From assembly GCA_050486205.1 (NCBI GenBank), contig JBJHCW010000002.1, positions 1 through 64,000 of the forward strand: a DNA stretch of 64,000 nt, written 5' to 3'. Made by a program: the position numbers and the translations under genes. This document shows positions 53,738 to 61,669 of the stretch, piece after piece. The DNA comes from PWQG01 sp050486205. Its GTDB lineage: Bacteria > Pseudomonadota > Gammaproteobacteria > Pseudomonadales > Pseudohongiellaceae. Position 1 is the first letter of the stretch. Every line of letters starts with the position of its first letter. A model generated the notes under the pieces. That model was not told the origin of the DNA. It saw nothing but the letters and a program-made list of their open reading frames with translations, and did no database searches.

Positions 53738-56536
53738 ATGCCCGAGTCACGCCCGGAAATAGATGCAGCCCCTAACCACCTGATCAACTGCGAACGCCTT
53801 CAAGCCGTTGCTGACTGCGAACAGGTGGAGTTTGTGGAATTCCTTGAATTGATGCGAACCCGGCGCGGGTCATGCACCGCGGAGCCCGTGCTCCACCCCG
53901 CCGGCATTCTGGAACGGCTTTGCCGCCTCAGGGACACACGAGACGAGCTTCTGGCGAAGTATCAGCTTCTTGAGGCCGTCCTGGAAAATCGGGAAGAGAA
54001 ACTCGCCAACTTGCCCTACCGCACGCTCATTGAAGTGAACACCCGGCACAATGCAAAAACCCGCGCAGCGCTGGGGGAAAAAGCGGGGTCTGACAAAGAT
54101 GCAAAAAAGGGGAAATCGGGCAAGAGTCAGCGCTCTGCCAAGGGAGGCGGGACCGCGCCAACATCCTGGGTGCCCCTTCGCCTGCCTGACCGCGAGACAC
54201 CAGCACCCACAATCTGCGGGCAACAGGTGTCCAGCTTCGCACAGGGGGTGGAAATGAGAATCCTCACGGGGATCGACTTTCCGGGTCACTCCCTGGCTGA
54301 TATCGCGAAGGAGGTACTGGAGGCCGTACAGATCGCAGTGCCCCGCGCACTTGAACCGACGGTGGGAGTACGTATCACTTACGAACAGGACTGGTGCAGC
54401 CAGGGGTATACACGGGGGCGCCTGGTACGCAGCATCCCGCTGACCGCAGGCGGCAAGCAGCAGATCGTCGTCAAATCCTGGACCATTCACAAGGAACGAC
54501 GTCAACAGAACCAGTCAGTTCAGGAAGATGTGTCAACCGAGTTCGTGGGCGATGAGAAGGCCTCGCTCACGGTTGCCAAACAAACCAGTGCAACACTGAA
54601 CAGCGGCGTAAACGCCAAACTCTCGGCAAATCTGGGGGTAACCATCCCGGTCAAGAAAGTTCCCGTCAAGGCCGGAGTTGACGGCGGGGGTGGGGCTAAT
54701 GCCAGCTCAACGATCAGCCATTCTGTGACAGAAACAAAAGAACGGATCAGCCAGACGACCGTCAAAGCCGCCAGCCGATTTCAGAAAGCACTATCCTCCA
54801 CCGTGGAAACCAGCGAGGAAGCAGGCATTGAATCAACGGTGACAGAAACCATCGAAAATCCCAACGAATGCCACACACTGAATTACCATTTCTTCGAGGT
54901 CGCCGAGCGCTGGCAGGTGAGCACTCGCGTGTCCGCCATTGACGCACACATCCTGCTCCCGCTTCCTCTCCCGACATTCACCAAATCATTCCTCCTGTGT
55001 CATGAATGCCTGCTGCGCAAACACATTGCCTGCGACACCCATCTCCGGGGTTTCGAGGCTGCGAAGCGCCTGCTCATCAACGAGCAGCTCGGTGAGTTCA
55101 TGGGCTCACTCGGCGGCGAGGAGTTTGATGCCTTCTCCGGTCAGGTACTGGAGGAGCTGGGCAAACTGTTGTCTATCTACTTCGCGCTTTCCACTGCTGG
55201 TCTCGGGATCGGTGGCGCCGCCGAGACCGAGGGAAACAATCATTTTTCCAATGCCTGGGGCGAGCTGGAGCAGGAGTGGAACGAGTTCATGGAGGACCCT
55301 GCAGGATATGTGACCGGCAAAGGTGAAGAGGTGGTCGACGCGCTTGTCGAAGGTGCAAAAAACGTTGGTGACGCGGTGGGCGATGCCATCGGCGCAACGA
55401 CAGACTTCGTTGGTGGCATCGTTGGTGGTTTCTTTGGTCAGGCCCGTATGCAAGCCCAGCTGCCGATGGGCGCGCCTGGCTTTTTCCAGGCCCAACTATC
55501 CGGGCCCGCCGGTATCGGCAGCTACATTTACTGGCAGGTGCTGAAGATCGCGGCACCGGAGATCGACTCAGCACTGGCCGGGCTCGCTGCTGCATACAAC
55601 CATGTCCGCTCGATGCCTGCGGGTCCTGCAAGAACACGTGCGCTTTTTGAGGCACAAAAGGCGTTCTTTGCGTCCATCGGGGATGTGGATGCTGCGTTCA
55701 GGAAGGTGGACCAGGCGCTTTACTTCCTGATGGCGGGCACTGCACTTGCGGGTATGGCCGGCGCCGGCCTGATCGCTGTTCTGGCTGCACCGCTTGCAGC
55801 AGCAGGCGGTGGTATCGCACTCCTTGCCACCGTGGTCACCGCCTTGGGCGCCGGGGCCATCGGCGGGCTGACAGCACTCGGCGCGTCGATCACGGCTGTG
55901 CTGGCGGATCAGACTGGCGCCGTTGACATTGCGCCGGATGATCGCGGCCTAAAATCGGCCATTCAGGGTCTTTACGGCCTGTTCCAGCAATTCGGACATG
56001 CCATGAACCTGCCCGCACCACCCCAGGAAGGAGCAAGCCCGGAAGTCATCGCCGCCTACTACCGGGAACTGGAAGAGCGCAAACGCGAACAAAGGGATCT
56101 GGCTGAAGCCTCCGTGGAACTTGACCGGCTCGTCTGCTACCTGCAGCGCAACCAGCTTTACTTCGCCCAGGTAGTGGCCGCCGGGATGGGAGAAGACCGG
56201 ATTCGCGAACTCCTTGCGCGTTACCAGATTCCGCCCCAGGCCGTGGAACCCCGGATCAGTGGTTTCGTGGGAGCACGTGCCGCGTTCCGCGTCCTGGACC
56301 TGCAATGGCTTTCGCTTTCGGGTGTCAACTTCGAGGCAACCCTCGCAGACCTGGACAAGGCCAAAACTGTGACAGACGCCATGCCTCCTTTCGAGATTGT
56401 TCTGCCCACACGGGGCCTGGTGGTAGAACCGGCACTGGGCGTATGCGATGCGTGTGACGAGTCTACCCGGAAGCATAATGCGGTGAATGCTGATGCCAGG
56501 CCACCTTCAGAGGCCACGCGGAGCAGCCCTGTCTAG
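53738..56536 (+). CDS. Large protein of unknown function with hydrophobic hairpin and two CxxC sites
   Basis: The 932-residue protein has no signal peptide. Residues 1-110 are helical with coiled-coil character (LCRLRDTRDELLAKYQLLEA); 113-140 is a basic Lys/Gly/Ser linker. About 150-400 is a Ser/Thr-rich, strand-like region (SIPLTAGGKQQIVVKSWTIH, VTETIENPNECHTLNYHFFE). CHEC near residue 421 with a further Cys (LLCHECLLRKHIACD) and CDAC near 903 could bind metal. Two glycine/alanine-rich hydrophobic regions follow: 535-575 (amphipathic, GDAVGDAIGATTDFVGGIVG) and 661-723 (long apolar stretch LAGMAGAGLIAVLAAPLAAA and onward), like the hairpin of a pore-forming toxin. The ATG at 53738 has GAGG eight bases upstream. 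It is convergent with the anti-sigma gene, overlapping it by four bases. I do not recognise a family. Confidence 0.85.
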   Translation: MPESRPEIDAAPNHLINCERLQAVADCEQVEFVEFLELMRTRRGSCTAEPVLHPAGILERLCRLRDTRDELLAKYQLLEAVLENREEKLANLPYRTLIEVNTRHNAKTRAALGEKAGSDKDAKKGKSGKSQRSAKGGGTAPTSWVPLRLPDRETPAPTICGQQVSSFAQGVEMRILTGIDFPGHSLADIAKEVLEAVQIAVPRALEPTVGVRITYEQDWCSQGYTRGRLVRSIPLTAGGKQQIVVKSWTIHKERRQQNQSVQEDVSTEFVGDEKASLTVAKQTSATLNSGVNAKLSANLGVTIPVKKVPVKAGVDGGGGANASSTISHSVTETKERISQTTVKAASRFQKALSSTVETSEEAGIESTVTETIENPNECHTLNYHFFEVAERWQVSTRVSAIDAHILLPLPLPTFTKSFLLCHECLLRKHIACDTHLRGFEAAKRLLINEQLGEFMGSLGGEEFDAFSGQVLEELGKLLSIYFALSTAGLGIGGAAETEGNNHFSNAWGELEQEWNEFMEDPAGYVTGKGEEVVDALVEGAKNVGDAVGDAIGATTDFVGGIVGGFFGQARMQAQLPMGAPGFFQAQLSGPAGIGSYIYWQVLKIAAPEIDSALAGLAAAYNHVRSMPAGPARTRALFEAQKAFFASIGDVDAAFRKVDQALYFLMAGTALAGMAGAGLIAVLAAPLAAAGGGIALLATVVTALGAGAIGGLTALGASITAVLADQTGAVDIAPDDRGLKSAIQGLYGLFQQFGHAMNLPAPPQEGASPEVIAAYYRELEERKREQRDLAEASVELDRLVCYLQRNQLYFAQVVAAGMGEDRIRELLARYQIPPQAVEPRISGFVGARAAFRVLDLQWLSLSGVNFEATLADLDKAKTVTDAMPPFEIVLPTRGLVVEPALGVCDACDESTRKHNAVNADARPPSEATRSSPV

Positions 56537-57435
56537 TCGCCAAACTGATCAAGAATGGCGCGTGCAAGGGAGGTCAGAATATCCCGATCAATATCACCCA
56601 TGATCGCGTAACTGATACTGCTGGATTGGGAGCGCCAATAGTAGACTGGAAGGTCGTTTCTTTGGACAAACGTTGCCGGCAGGTCATTATTCTGGCCCGC
56701 CCCATTGGTCTGAGCACTGCCGTTAAGCCGCGCGCGCTGACCAGTCGGAGAGTCATCTGACTGATCAACCTGGAAGTAGATGGCCACGACCTGCCCGGCT
56801 TCGTTTTCATACAGGATCTGACCTGCAGCGCCACGAGAGGAAACCGGTAGTGCCCTGCCACCGACAAACTGAAAACCTGGTTCCTCAAAATCCGGTGTCG
56901 AAATACTGACATCCAGTGCACTTTCGAACCATTCAGTGAATGCATCACGGTCCGTCCTCAGACCATCGCTACCCCAGCTTCGTTCGCCACCGGCAAACAT
57001 CGAGTAGGAATTGGTCGCCTGCTGAAGAAACATGTTGATGGCCAATTGCTCGGCTTCCATCTGGTACATATTGCTGCGAACCTGCCAGCCTGAAAACGCA
57101 CCAATGCACAGGGCAAACACTCCGGTAGCAGCTGCGAGTGAAAATCGTCCGGGCCAGAACGATCTCGGATGCGGTGTTGCGGTCGACACAGCATCGGATT
57201 CTGCAGGCGATGAATGGAGCAGCTGACTGAATCGGTTGGGGACTGGCTCTTCCAGCGTGGCCGCCAGCGCTACACGCAGCGCGCTGTCTTGGCGTCGGTA
57301 ATCGGCCAGCGTAAGATGAGCCTCGGGATTCTGATCCAGATAGTGCTCGACCTCCCGGGCTGTAGCCTCGTCGAGCTCCCCATCCAGATAAGCGCTCAGC
57401 GTGTCGAGATCAAAAGTACCGTTTGTGGCGTTCAT
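56533..57435 (-). CDS. Anti-sigma factor, single-pass membrane protein
   Basis: The 300-residue protein has an N-terminal anti-sigma helical domain (TLSAYLDGELDEATAREVEHYLDQNPEAHLTLADYRRQ; no Cys-His zinc site), one membrane helix at about 98-117 (FSLAAATGVFALCIGAFSGWQV) and a periplasmic sensor part (VYYWRSQSSSISYAIMGDID near the end). Its start overlaps the sigma factor stop (ATGA), so both are made together; it should hold the sigma factor at the membrane until a signal arrives. Related proteins were described for ChrR/RsiW-type systems, but the signal here is unknown. Confidence 0.88.
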   Translation of the reverse strand: MNATNGTFDLDTLSAYLDGELDEATAREVEHYLDQNPEAHLTLADYRRQDSALRVALAATLEEPVPNRFSQLLHSSPAESDAVSTATPHPRSFWPGRFSLAAATGVFALCIGAFSGWQVRSNMYQMEAEQLAINMFLQQATNSYSMFAGGERSWGSDGLRTDRDAFTEWFESALDVSISTPDFEEPGFQFVGGRALPVSSRGAAGQILYENEAGQVVAIYFQVDQSDDSPTGQRARLNGSAQTNGAGQNNDLPATFVQRNDLPVYYWRSQSSSISYAIMGDIDRDILTSLARAILDQFGD

Positions 57436-57953
57436 AAGGCTTCCCCCGAAGCGGTCAGGGGTGGATTTTTTTGCGGCTCCATCAATGCCCGGAGACTGTG
57501 TCGCGCCCTGGAAAGGCGCGACTGGACCGTTCCACGAGGAACACCAAGGATTGAGGCTGCCTCCTCGTAGGAGAATCCCTCGACGGCAACCAACACCAGG
57601 ACTTCACGCTGTTCTTCGGCAAGCTGATCCATTGCATTGCCTACCTTTACCAGCTCGCTGGAGCTCTCGTGGTCCCCGGAGCAACTTTCGTCGCCAACCT
57701 CCATGCGGTTCAAACGTGCTTCGCGCTGTTGGCCCCGCACGCTGGAGATATGCAGGTTGTGCAGAATCCTGAAGAGCCAGGACCTCAGTCCCTGGGTGGG
57801 ATCCCATTGACTCTCCCGGCTCAGGGCACGTTCGAGACTGGATTGCACCAGGTCATCTGCCGCCGATGGGCAAAAAACCAACGCCCGGGCGTAACGCCTA
57901 AGATGAGGTACTTCCGCACCGATTTGCTCGCGCAAGTTCAGGGTCGCTTTCAT
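57432..57953 (-). CDS. ECF-type RNA polymerase sigma factor
   Basis: The 173-residue protein has region 2 (LRRYARALVFCPSAADDLVQSSLERAL) and region 4 (LVAVEGFSYEEAASILGVPRGTVQSRLSRARHSL), with the short linker of ECF factors. The N-terminus MKATLNLREQIGAEVPHL is typical of the group encoded with membrane anti-sigma factors. The anti-sigma gene overlaps its end. The PRC-barrel gene upstream has an ECF-like promoter (58691-58718) and may belong to its regulon. Confidence 0.92.
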   Translation of the reverse strand: MKATLNLREQIGAEVPHLRRYARALVFCPSAADDLVQSSLERALSRESQWDPTQGLRSWLFRILHNLHISSVRGQQREARLNRMEVGDESCSGDHESSSELVKVGNAMDQLAEEQREVLVLVAVEGFSYEEAASILGVPRGTVQSRLSRARHSLRALMEPQKNPPLTASGEAL

Positions 57954-58026
57954 TCCGGCTATTCCAGGTCACCTCAGGAAGTATATGGCGCAGGTGACAC
58001 AGACACAAGTAGGCCACGGCCTTTGT

Positions 58027-58047
58027 GGTTCCCTGACGGAGGGAACC
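58027..58047. repeat. Inverted repeat upstream of the sigma factor gene
   Basis: GGTTCCCT and AGGGAACC form a perfect 8-base stem with loop GACGG, 74 bases before the sigma factor start. It has no T run. It may be an operator or an RNA hairpin in the leader; each arm also contains a GGAAC-like ECF -35 motif, but no matching -10 at 16-17 bases was found. Confidence 0.5.
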
Positions 58048-58095
58048 GGAGCGGCGGGTCCGGACTTGAGCGGGCATGAACAACTGCACAAACAG

Positions 58096-58130
58096 GGACA
58101 GGTGGCAGTGCAATGCTCTGCCACCTGTCC
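58096..58130 (-). terminator. Terminator-like hairpin after the PRC-barrel gene
   Basis: GGACAGGTGGCA (58096-58107) and TGCCACCTGTCC (58119-58130) form a 12-base perfect stem with an 11-base loop, 43 bases after the PRC-barrel stop on the minus strand. On that strand the sequence continues CTGTTTGTG, only moderately T-rich. Confidence 0.65.
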
Positions 58131-58172
58131 TTGGCCTATAGGGAAGCCGTAATTGGCGTTCCCGGAGCGCTA

Positions 58173-58601
58173 TCAGCTGCGCTCGTACTCAGGTGCATTT
58201 TCAAGCGCTTCTTCACTTGCATCGACATGCAATACGATTTCGTCTTCAAAACGATCATTGGTAACGGTAATGCTGTCCCATGACAGGGCCACGTCTTTGT
58301 CGCCAATGCCCAGGAATCCGCCTACCGAAACGACAACGGCGACCAGTTTGCCGTCGTGGTCCAGGATCAGGTCTTCAACAGAACCGACTTCTTCGTCATT
58401 GGCACGGTTCTTTACCGATTTACCCAGAAGTTTTTCGGCAGACAGGCCGTTAGCCGGCGCTGATCCGAGAAACATTTCAGGCGCCTGGTGCGGTGCACCA
58501 GTGGCCCGGTCAGGAATGGGGTTCTCCTGGTTGTTGCCAGCGGCTGCGGCAGCTCCGGATGCAAACAATGCGCACATAATGACTGCAAATATATTCTTCA
58601 T
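58173..58601 (-). CDS. Exported PRC-barrel domain protein
   Basis: The 142-residue protein has a signal peptide (NIFAVIMCALFASGAAAAAG) and a PRC-barrel (LLGKSVKNRANDEEVGSVEDLILDHDGKLVAVVVSVGGFLGIGDK). PRC-barrels in exported proteins are stress-related in several proteobacteria; here the exact role is unknown. GGAG lies before the ATG at 58601. An ECF-like promoter lies upstream, and the ECF sigma gene lies just downstream. Confidence 0.88.
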   Translation of the reverse strand: MKNIFAVIMCALFASGAAAAAGNNQENPIPDRATGAPHQAPEMFLGSAPANGLSAEKLLGKSVKNRANDEEVGSVEDLILDHDGKLVAVVVSVGGFLGIGDKDVALSWDSITVTNDRFEDEIVLHVDASEEALENAPEYERS

Positions 58602-58690
58602 AATCAATCTCCGTTGTTACTGCTTTGGATCAATGAGCCAATTGAGGCTCTCGAATTGGTTTCAAAGGAGCTTTCCTTCCTTTCACCCAA

Positions 58691-58718
58691 CATACGCCTA
58701 AGCAACGGATTTTGTTCC
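58691..58718 (-). promoter_or_regulatory. ECF-type promoter candidate for the PRC-barrel gene
   Basis: On the minus strand GGAAC (58718-58714) is followed after 17 bases by CGTATG (58696-58691). This fits the general ECF pattern (GGAAC, then CGT after 16-17 bases). The distance to the start codon is about 90 bases. Confidence 0.45.
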
Positions 58719-58758
58719 AAACAATTTTATGCAGTCACACAAGTGCCGGCTCTTCCTC

Positions 58759-58789
58759 TTGACAATCAGTGACTTAAAAGTCAGATAAT
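58759..58789 (+). promoter_or_regulatory. Sigma70-like promoter with overlapping palindrome
   Basis: TTGACA (58759-58764) and GATAAT (58784-58789) are 19 bases apart. The spacer contains TGACTT-AA-AAGTCA (58770-58783), a perfect palindrome that would block the polymerase if bound. It points to the DUF2383 gene about 170 bases downstream. Confidence 0.5.
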
Positions 58790-58869
58790 TTTTCGTTTTC
58801 GAAACAAATGGAGTGGCCCATTATCAATCAAATCGGTCGCAATCAGGCAGACACAAAGTGGGCGACCGC

Positions 58870-58908
58870 GAACGTTTAATTTTTTTCCTGTCAATTAACT
58901 GAAGTTAA
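58870..58908 (+). promoter_or_regulatory. Second promoter-like site and palindrome before the DUF2383 gene
   Basis: CGAAC (58869-58873) followed after 16 bases by GTCAA (58890-58894) resembles an ECF promoter. Directly after it TTAACT-GA-AGTTAA (58895-58908) is a perfect palindrome. Both are inferred from pattern only. Confidence 0.35.
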
Positions 58909-58925
58909 GGTGCTGCTGCCAGAAT

Positions 58926-58942
58926 GACGTCATCATGACGTC
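58926..58942. promoter_or_regulatory. 17-base palindrome just before the DUF2383 gene
   Basis: GACGTCAT-C-ATGACGTC is perfect around a single central base and ends 24 bases before the start codon, so a bound dimer would affect transcription or start-codon access. The regulator is unknown. Confidence 0.5.
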
Positions 58943-58966
58943 CCATTCAAATCAGAGGCCAACGTC

Positions 58967-59401
58967 ATGACCGATAAAGCAGATAGTATTAACGAACTGA
59001 TCAGTGTTCTGGAAGACGGGTGTGAGTTCTATACCGAAGCCAGCACAAATGTTTCAGCGCCGGGCTTGAGTACCCTTTTCAAGCAGATGGGTGCGGCCAA
59101 GAAATTGATAGCCGCCGAACTGAAAGCCATCGTGCGTTTCAAAGGCGGGGAACCAGCTGAAGGGTCTTTCGCTGGTAGTGTCAGACAGGCGTACGCACGT
59201 GTGCGTGTTGCCCTGTCCTCCGATGAGAGCGCGCAATATGTTGAACAGCTCGAGGAGTTCGAAGACAGAATTCTTGCCGAGTTCAAGGAGCAGGCCAGGG
59301 ATGCGGACAGCCTGGAGGTTCGAGCAATCGCTGCCAAACACTTGCCCGATCTTCAGCGACAGCATGATCAAATGCGTGCCATTCAGAATGCACTCAGGTA
59401 G
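58967..59401 (+). CDS. PA2169-family / DUF2383 four-helix-bundle protein
   Basis: The 144-residue protein is all helical: SINELISVLEDGCEFYTEAS, TLFKQMGAAKKLIAAELKAI, then SLEVRAIAAKHLPDLQRQHDQMRAIQ. The pattern fits the PA2169/DUF2383 ferritin-like stress family, usually linked to general-stress or metal responses. It lacks an obvious di-iron set. The upstream gap is unusually rich in palindromes, which suggests tight control. A small membrane protein gene follows. Confidence 0.8.
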   Translation: MTDKADSINELISVLEDGCEFYTEASTNVSAPGLSTLFKQMGAAKKLIAAELKAIVRFKGGEPAEGSFAGSVRQAYARVRVALSSDESAQYVEQLEEFEDRILAEFKEQARDADSLEVRAIAAKHLPDLQRQHDQMRAIQNALR

Positions 59402-59490
59402 ACTGCCTGCGTGATCCAAACATGCCCCGCTGCGGTCTGTTGGTGGCCGCAGCGGTTGTGACGCCTGTAGCAAAACCCAAGGAGACAACC

Positions 59491-59640
59491 ATGCCAACAG
59501 TCATTGGCCTGATCATTCTGATAGCGGCTTTGGTGCTTGGCCTGAGGGCCACGGCCTTTGCTGCCCGCGCGGTCTTTGCAATTCTGGGGTTCATCGGACT
59601 TATGATCATACTTGTGCCGCTGTTGTTCTTGTCGTCCTAG
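59491..59640 (+). CDS. Small hydrophobic membrane protein (49 residues)
   Basis: Starting MPTVIGLIILIAALVLGLRA and continuing with a second apolar stretch (FAILGFIGLMIILVPLLFLS), it should cross the membrane twice. It resembles the small DUF1328-like proteins often found in stress-response groups, though I cannot confirm the family. GGAG lies before its ATG. It ends four bases into the convergent PNPOx-like gene. Confidence 0.6.
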   Translation: MPTVIGLIILIAALVLGLRATAFAARAVFAILGFIGLMIILVPLLFLSS

Positions 59641-60251
59641 CGTCGCGGCGGCACGACGTCGCTGAATGCCTCGTAAGCTTTCCACGCTGGCTCGGGTGGC
59701 GTAATCCCCGGCCGCGGCCAGTAGCGCGAAGTGCCATCCTGCTCGGGAATATAACGAGGACAGTTGGGAAAAATCTCACGTGCCCGTACCCGAACCAGCA
59801 GCTGGGCACCGGGCATGGTGTCCATTTCCAGATCATCCAGTTCCAGATCACCCATCTCCGGATCATCCCTCACCAAGCGCGCTTCGCCGTTGATCCGCAG
59901 TCGCCTGGATTGCCCGTCAAACGCCATGAACAGAAGCCCCACCGAGGGATTTATCGCAATATTGCCCAGACTTCTGAACATGCCGTTTCCATCATAGTCA
60001 GGGAAGATCAGCTCATCAGGCCCGGTGACCCGAACAAACCCGGGCATACCACCTTTGAAGGAGCAGTCAGGTCGCCCCCGGGCGTCGGCTGTTGCCAACA
60101 GAAAGAACGGCGCCCCCTCCATGAAAGCACGATCTTCCTCCGTGAACTCGCGGTGCAGCGTCACAGCCTCCAGCCGGTCAGCCAACGGGCGGCTGCCAAA
60201 CTCGGCCTGCAGACGACGGCTACCCTGATGATAGAATGTGCTTTGTGTCAT
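59637..60251 (-). CDS. Pyridoxamine-phosphate-oxidase-like flavin protein
   Basis: The 204-residue protein has the split-barrel FMN fold of the PNPOx-like group: FFLLATADARGRPDCSFKGG, then ELIFPDYDGNGMFRSLGNIAINPSVGLLFMAF and RLRINGEARLV. Such proteins reduce or bind F420, FMN or haem with many substrates; true PdxH activity is unlikely because the PLP-binding end is missing. The ATG at 60251 has GGAG seven bases upstream. It is the last gene of a three-gene operon with the bicovalent flavin oxidase and the methyltransferase. Confidence 0.85.
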   Translation of the reverse strand: MTQSTFYHQGSRRLQAEFGSRPLADRLEAVTLHREFTEEDRAFMEGAPFFLLATADARGRPDCSFKGGMPGFVRVTGPDELIFPDYDGNGMFRSLGNIAINPSVGLLFMAFDGQSRRLRINGEARLVRDDPEMGDLELDDLEMDTMPGAQLLVRVRAREIFPNCPRYIPEQDGTSRYWPRPGITPPEPAWKAYEAFSDVVPPRR

Positions 60252-60265
60252 TTTTGTACTCCAGG

Positions 60266-61657
60266 TCAAGATTCCATAGCTGCCGGAACAATATTCTGAT
60301 TGACCCGAAACAGATTGGCGGGATCGTATGCCGCCTTGATCTGCGCCAGCCGTGTATGGTTCGGACCATAAGTCGCGGTTATGCGGCCCGCGTCCTCCTC
60401 GCCCATCATGAAATTCACATATCCACCTTCACGTGTATAGGGGCTCACCGCTTCCCAGTAAGCCCTGGCCCATGCTGCCAATTTGTTGGCATTGGCAGGA
60501 TCGGGGTCAATCCCGGCAATGACCATTGACCACCGCGCTCCCCTTGCCGACCACGCGGTGGCGTCCGCATCGACCGCCGCCGCAGCGCCATCCACCGGAT
60601 AGAGATGCATCAGCGACAGATCACTTGGCGCTGCCTTGATCTGGTCGATGTGAACATCAATTGCAGCGTCAGGCAACTCGTTGACATAAGCCCCTTTCCA
60701 GTACCATTGCAGGCCTGATGGGAAAAACGGGTCGAACATGGCCTGCAGCGCCGGGAACGGCATCTCGCCACGCCAGTCAAACAGTGGCTCGGGCAGTTGA
60801 TCCATCAATGGCTCCATGGCAGCGGCGCCAGATTGCGCGTCGCCATCGTAACAGGCGATGATGGCACAGGCGCGCTTGCCGTGGTGCTCAGCCGGAAACG
60901 GTTCGACCGCAGGCACTGTCTTGAGGCCGACGAAACCGCCGAAAGCGTGTGGCGCGGTAGACTGGAAGTCGCGAAACGCCTGCATCACCGCCCTCGCATC
61001 CTCAATGCCCCAGAATACCGGTCCGGCGAACACGGTATCAACCGGATGCGCGCGGAACAGAAAGCTCGTGACCACACCAAAATTGCCGCCGCCTCCACGC
61101 AGTGCCCAGAACAGATCAGCGTTCTCCTCCGCACTGGCGACAACAAAAGTGCCATCGGCCAGAACCACATCCGCCTCGATCAGATTGTCGATGGTAAGCC
61201 CGTGCCGGCGAGTCAGATAGCCTGAGCCACCACCCAGCGTCAAGCCGGCAACGCCGGTGCTGGCAATGATACCGAAGGGCACGGCCAGGCCGAAGGCATG
61301 GGTAGCGTGATCAACATCGCCCGACGTGCAGCCTGGCCCCACCCGCACGGTGCGTGCCTTCGGATCAACGCGGACGTCTCGCATCAGCGACAGATCGATC
61401 ACCAACCCGTCGTCGACACTGCCCAGACCCGGACCACTGTGCCCGCCGCCGCGGATGGCCAGGGGTAATTTGTTGTCGCGACCAAAGTTCACCGCCGTCA
61501 TGACGTCGGCCACATTGGCACAACGAGCAATTATGGCAGGCCGCTTTTCAATCATGCCATTGTATAACTTGCACGCTTCTGCATAACTCTCATCGTCAGG
61601 GCCAATCACCTCGCCGCGCAGTTGTTGGGCGATGGTTGCGATAGCGTTCTCGTTCAT
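60266..61657 (-). CDS. FAD-linked oxidase of the berberine-bridge type (bicovalent FAD)
   Basis: The 463-residue enzyme has a PCMH-type FAD domain: LPLAIRGGGHSGPGLGSVDDG (His for 8-alpha linkage), VGPGCTSGDVDHATHAFGLA (Cys for the 6-S link), GVAGLTLGGGSGYLTRRHGL and LFWALRGGGGNFGVV, and a BBE C-terminus (ATYGPNHTRLAQIKAAYDPANLFRVNQNI). With both His and Cys, the flavin is probably bicovalently bound, as in sugar and aclacinomycin oxidases. It uses O2 to oxidise an alcohol or similar group. AGGAGG lies five bases before its ATG. Confidence 0.93.
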   Translation of the reverse strand: MNENAIATIAQQLRGEVIGPDDESYAEACKLYNGMIEKRPAIIARCANVADVMTAVNFGRDNKLPLAIRGGGHSGPGLGSVDDGLVIDLSLMRDVRVDPKARTVRVGPGCTSGDVDHATHAFGLAVPFGIIASTGVAGLTLGGGSGYLTRRHGLTIDNLIEADVVLADGTFVVASAEENADLFWALRGGGGNFGVVTSFLFRAHPVDTVFAGPVFWGIEDARAVMQAFRDFQSTAPHAFGGFVGLKTVPAVEPFPAEHHGKRACAIIACYDGDAQSGAAAMEPLMDQLPEPLFDWRGEMPFPALQAMFDPFFPSGLQWYWKGAYVNELPDAAIDVHIDQIKAAPSDLSLMHLYPVDGAAAAVDADATAWSARGARWSMVIAGIDPDPANANKLAAWARAYWEAVSPYTREGGYVNFMMGEEDAGRITATYGPNHTRLAQIKAAYDPANLFRVNQNIVPAAMES

Positions 61658-61669
61658 GTCAGCCTCCTT

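Noticed and set aside
58027..58047. GGTTCCC inverted repeat as the ECF sigma autoregulated promoter
   Set aside because: GGAAC is present but no CGT/GTC lies 16-17 bases downstream on the correct strand; listed only as an inverted repeat.
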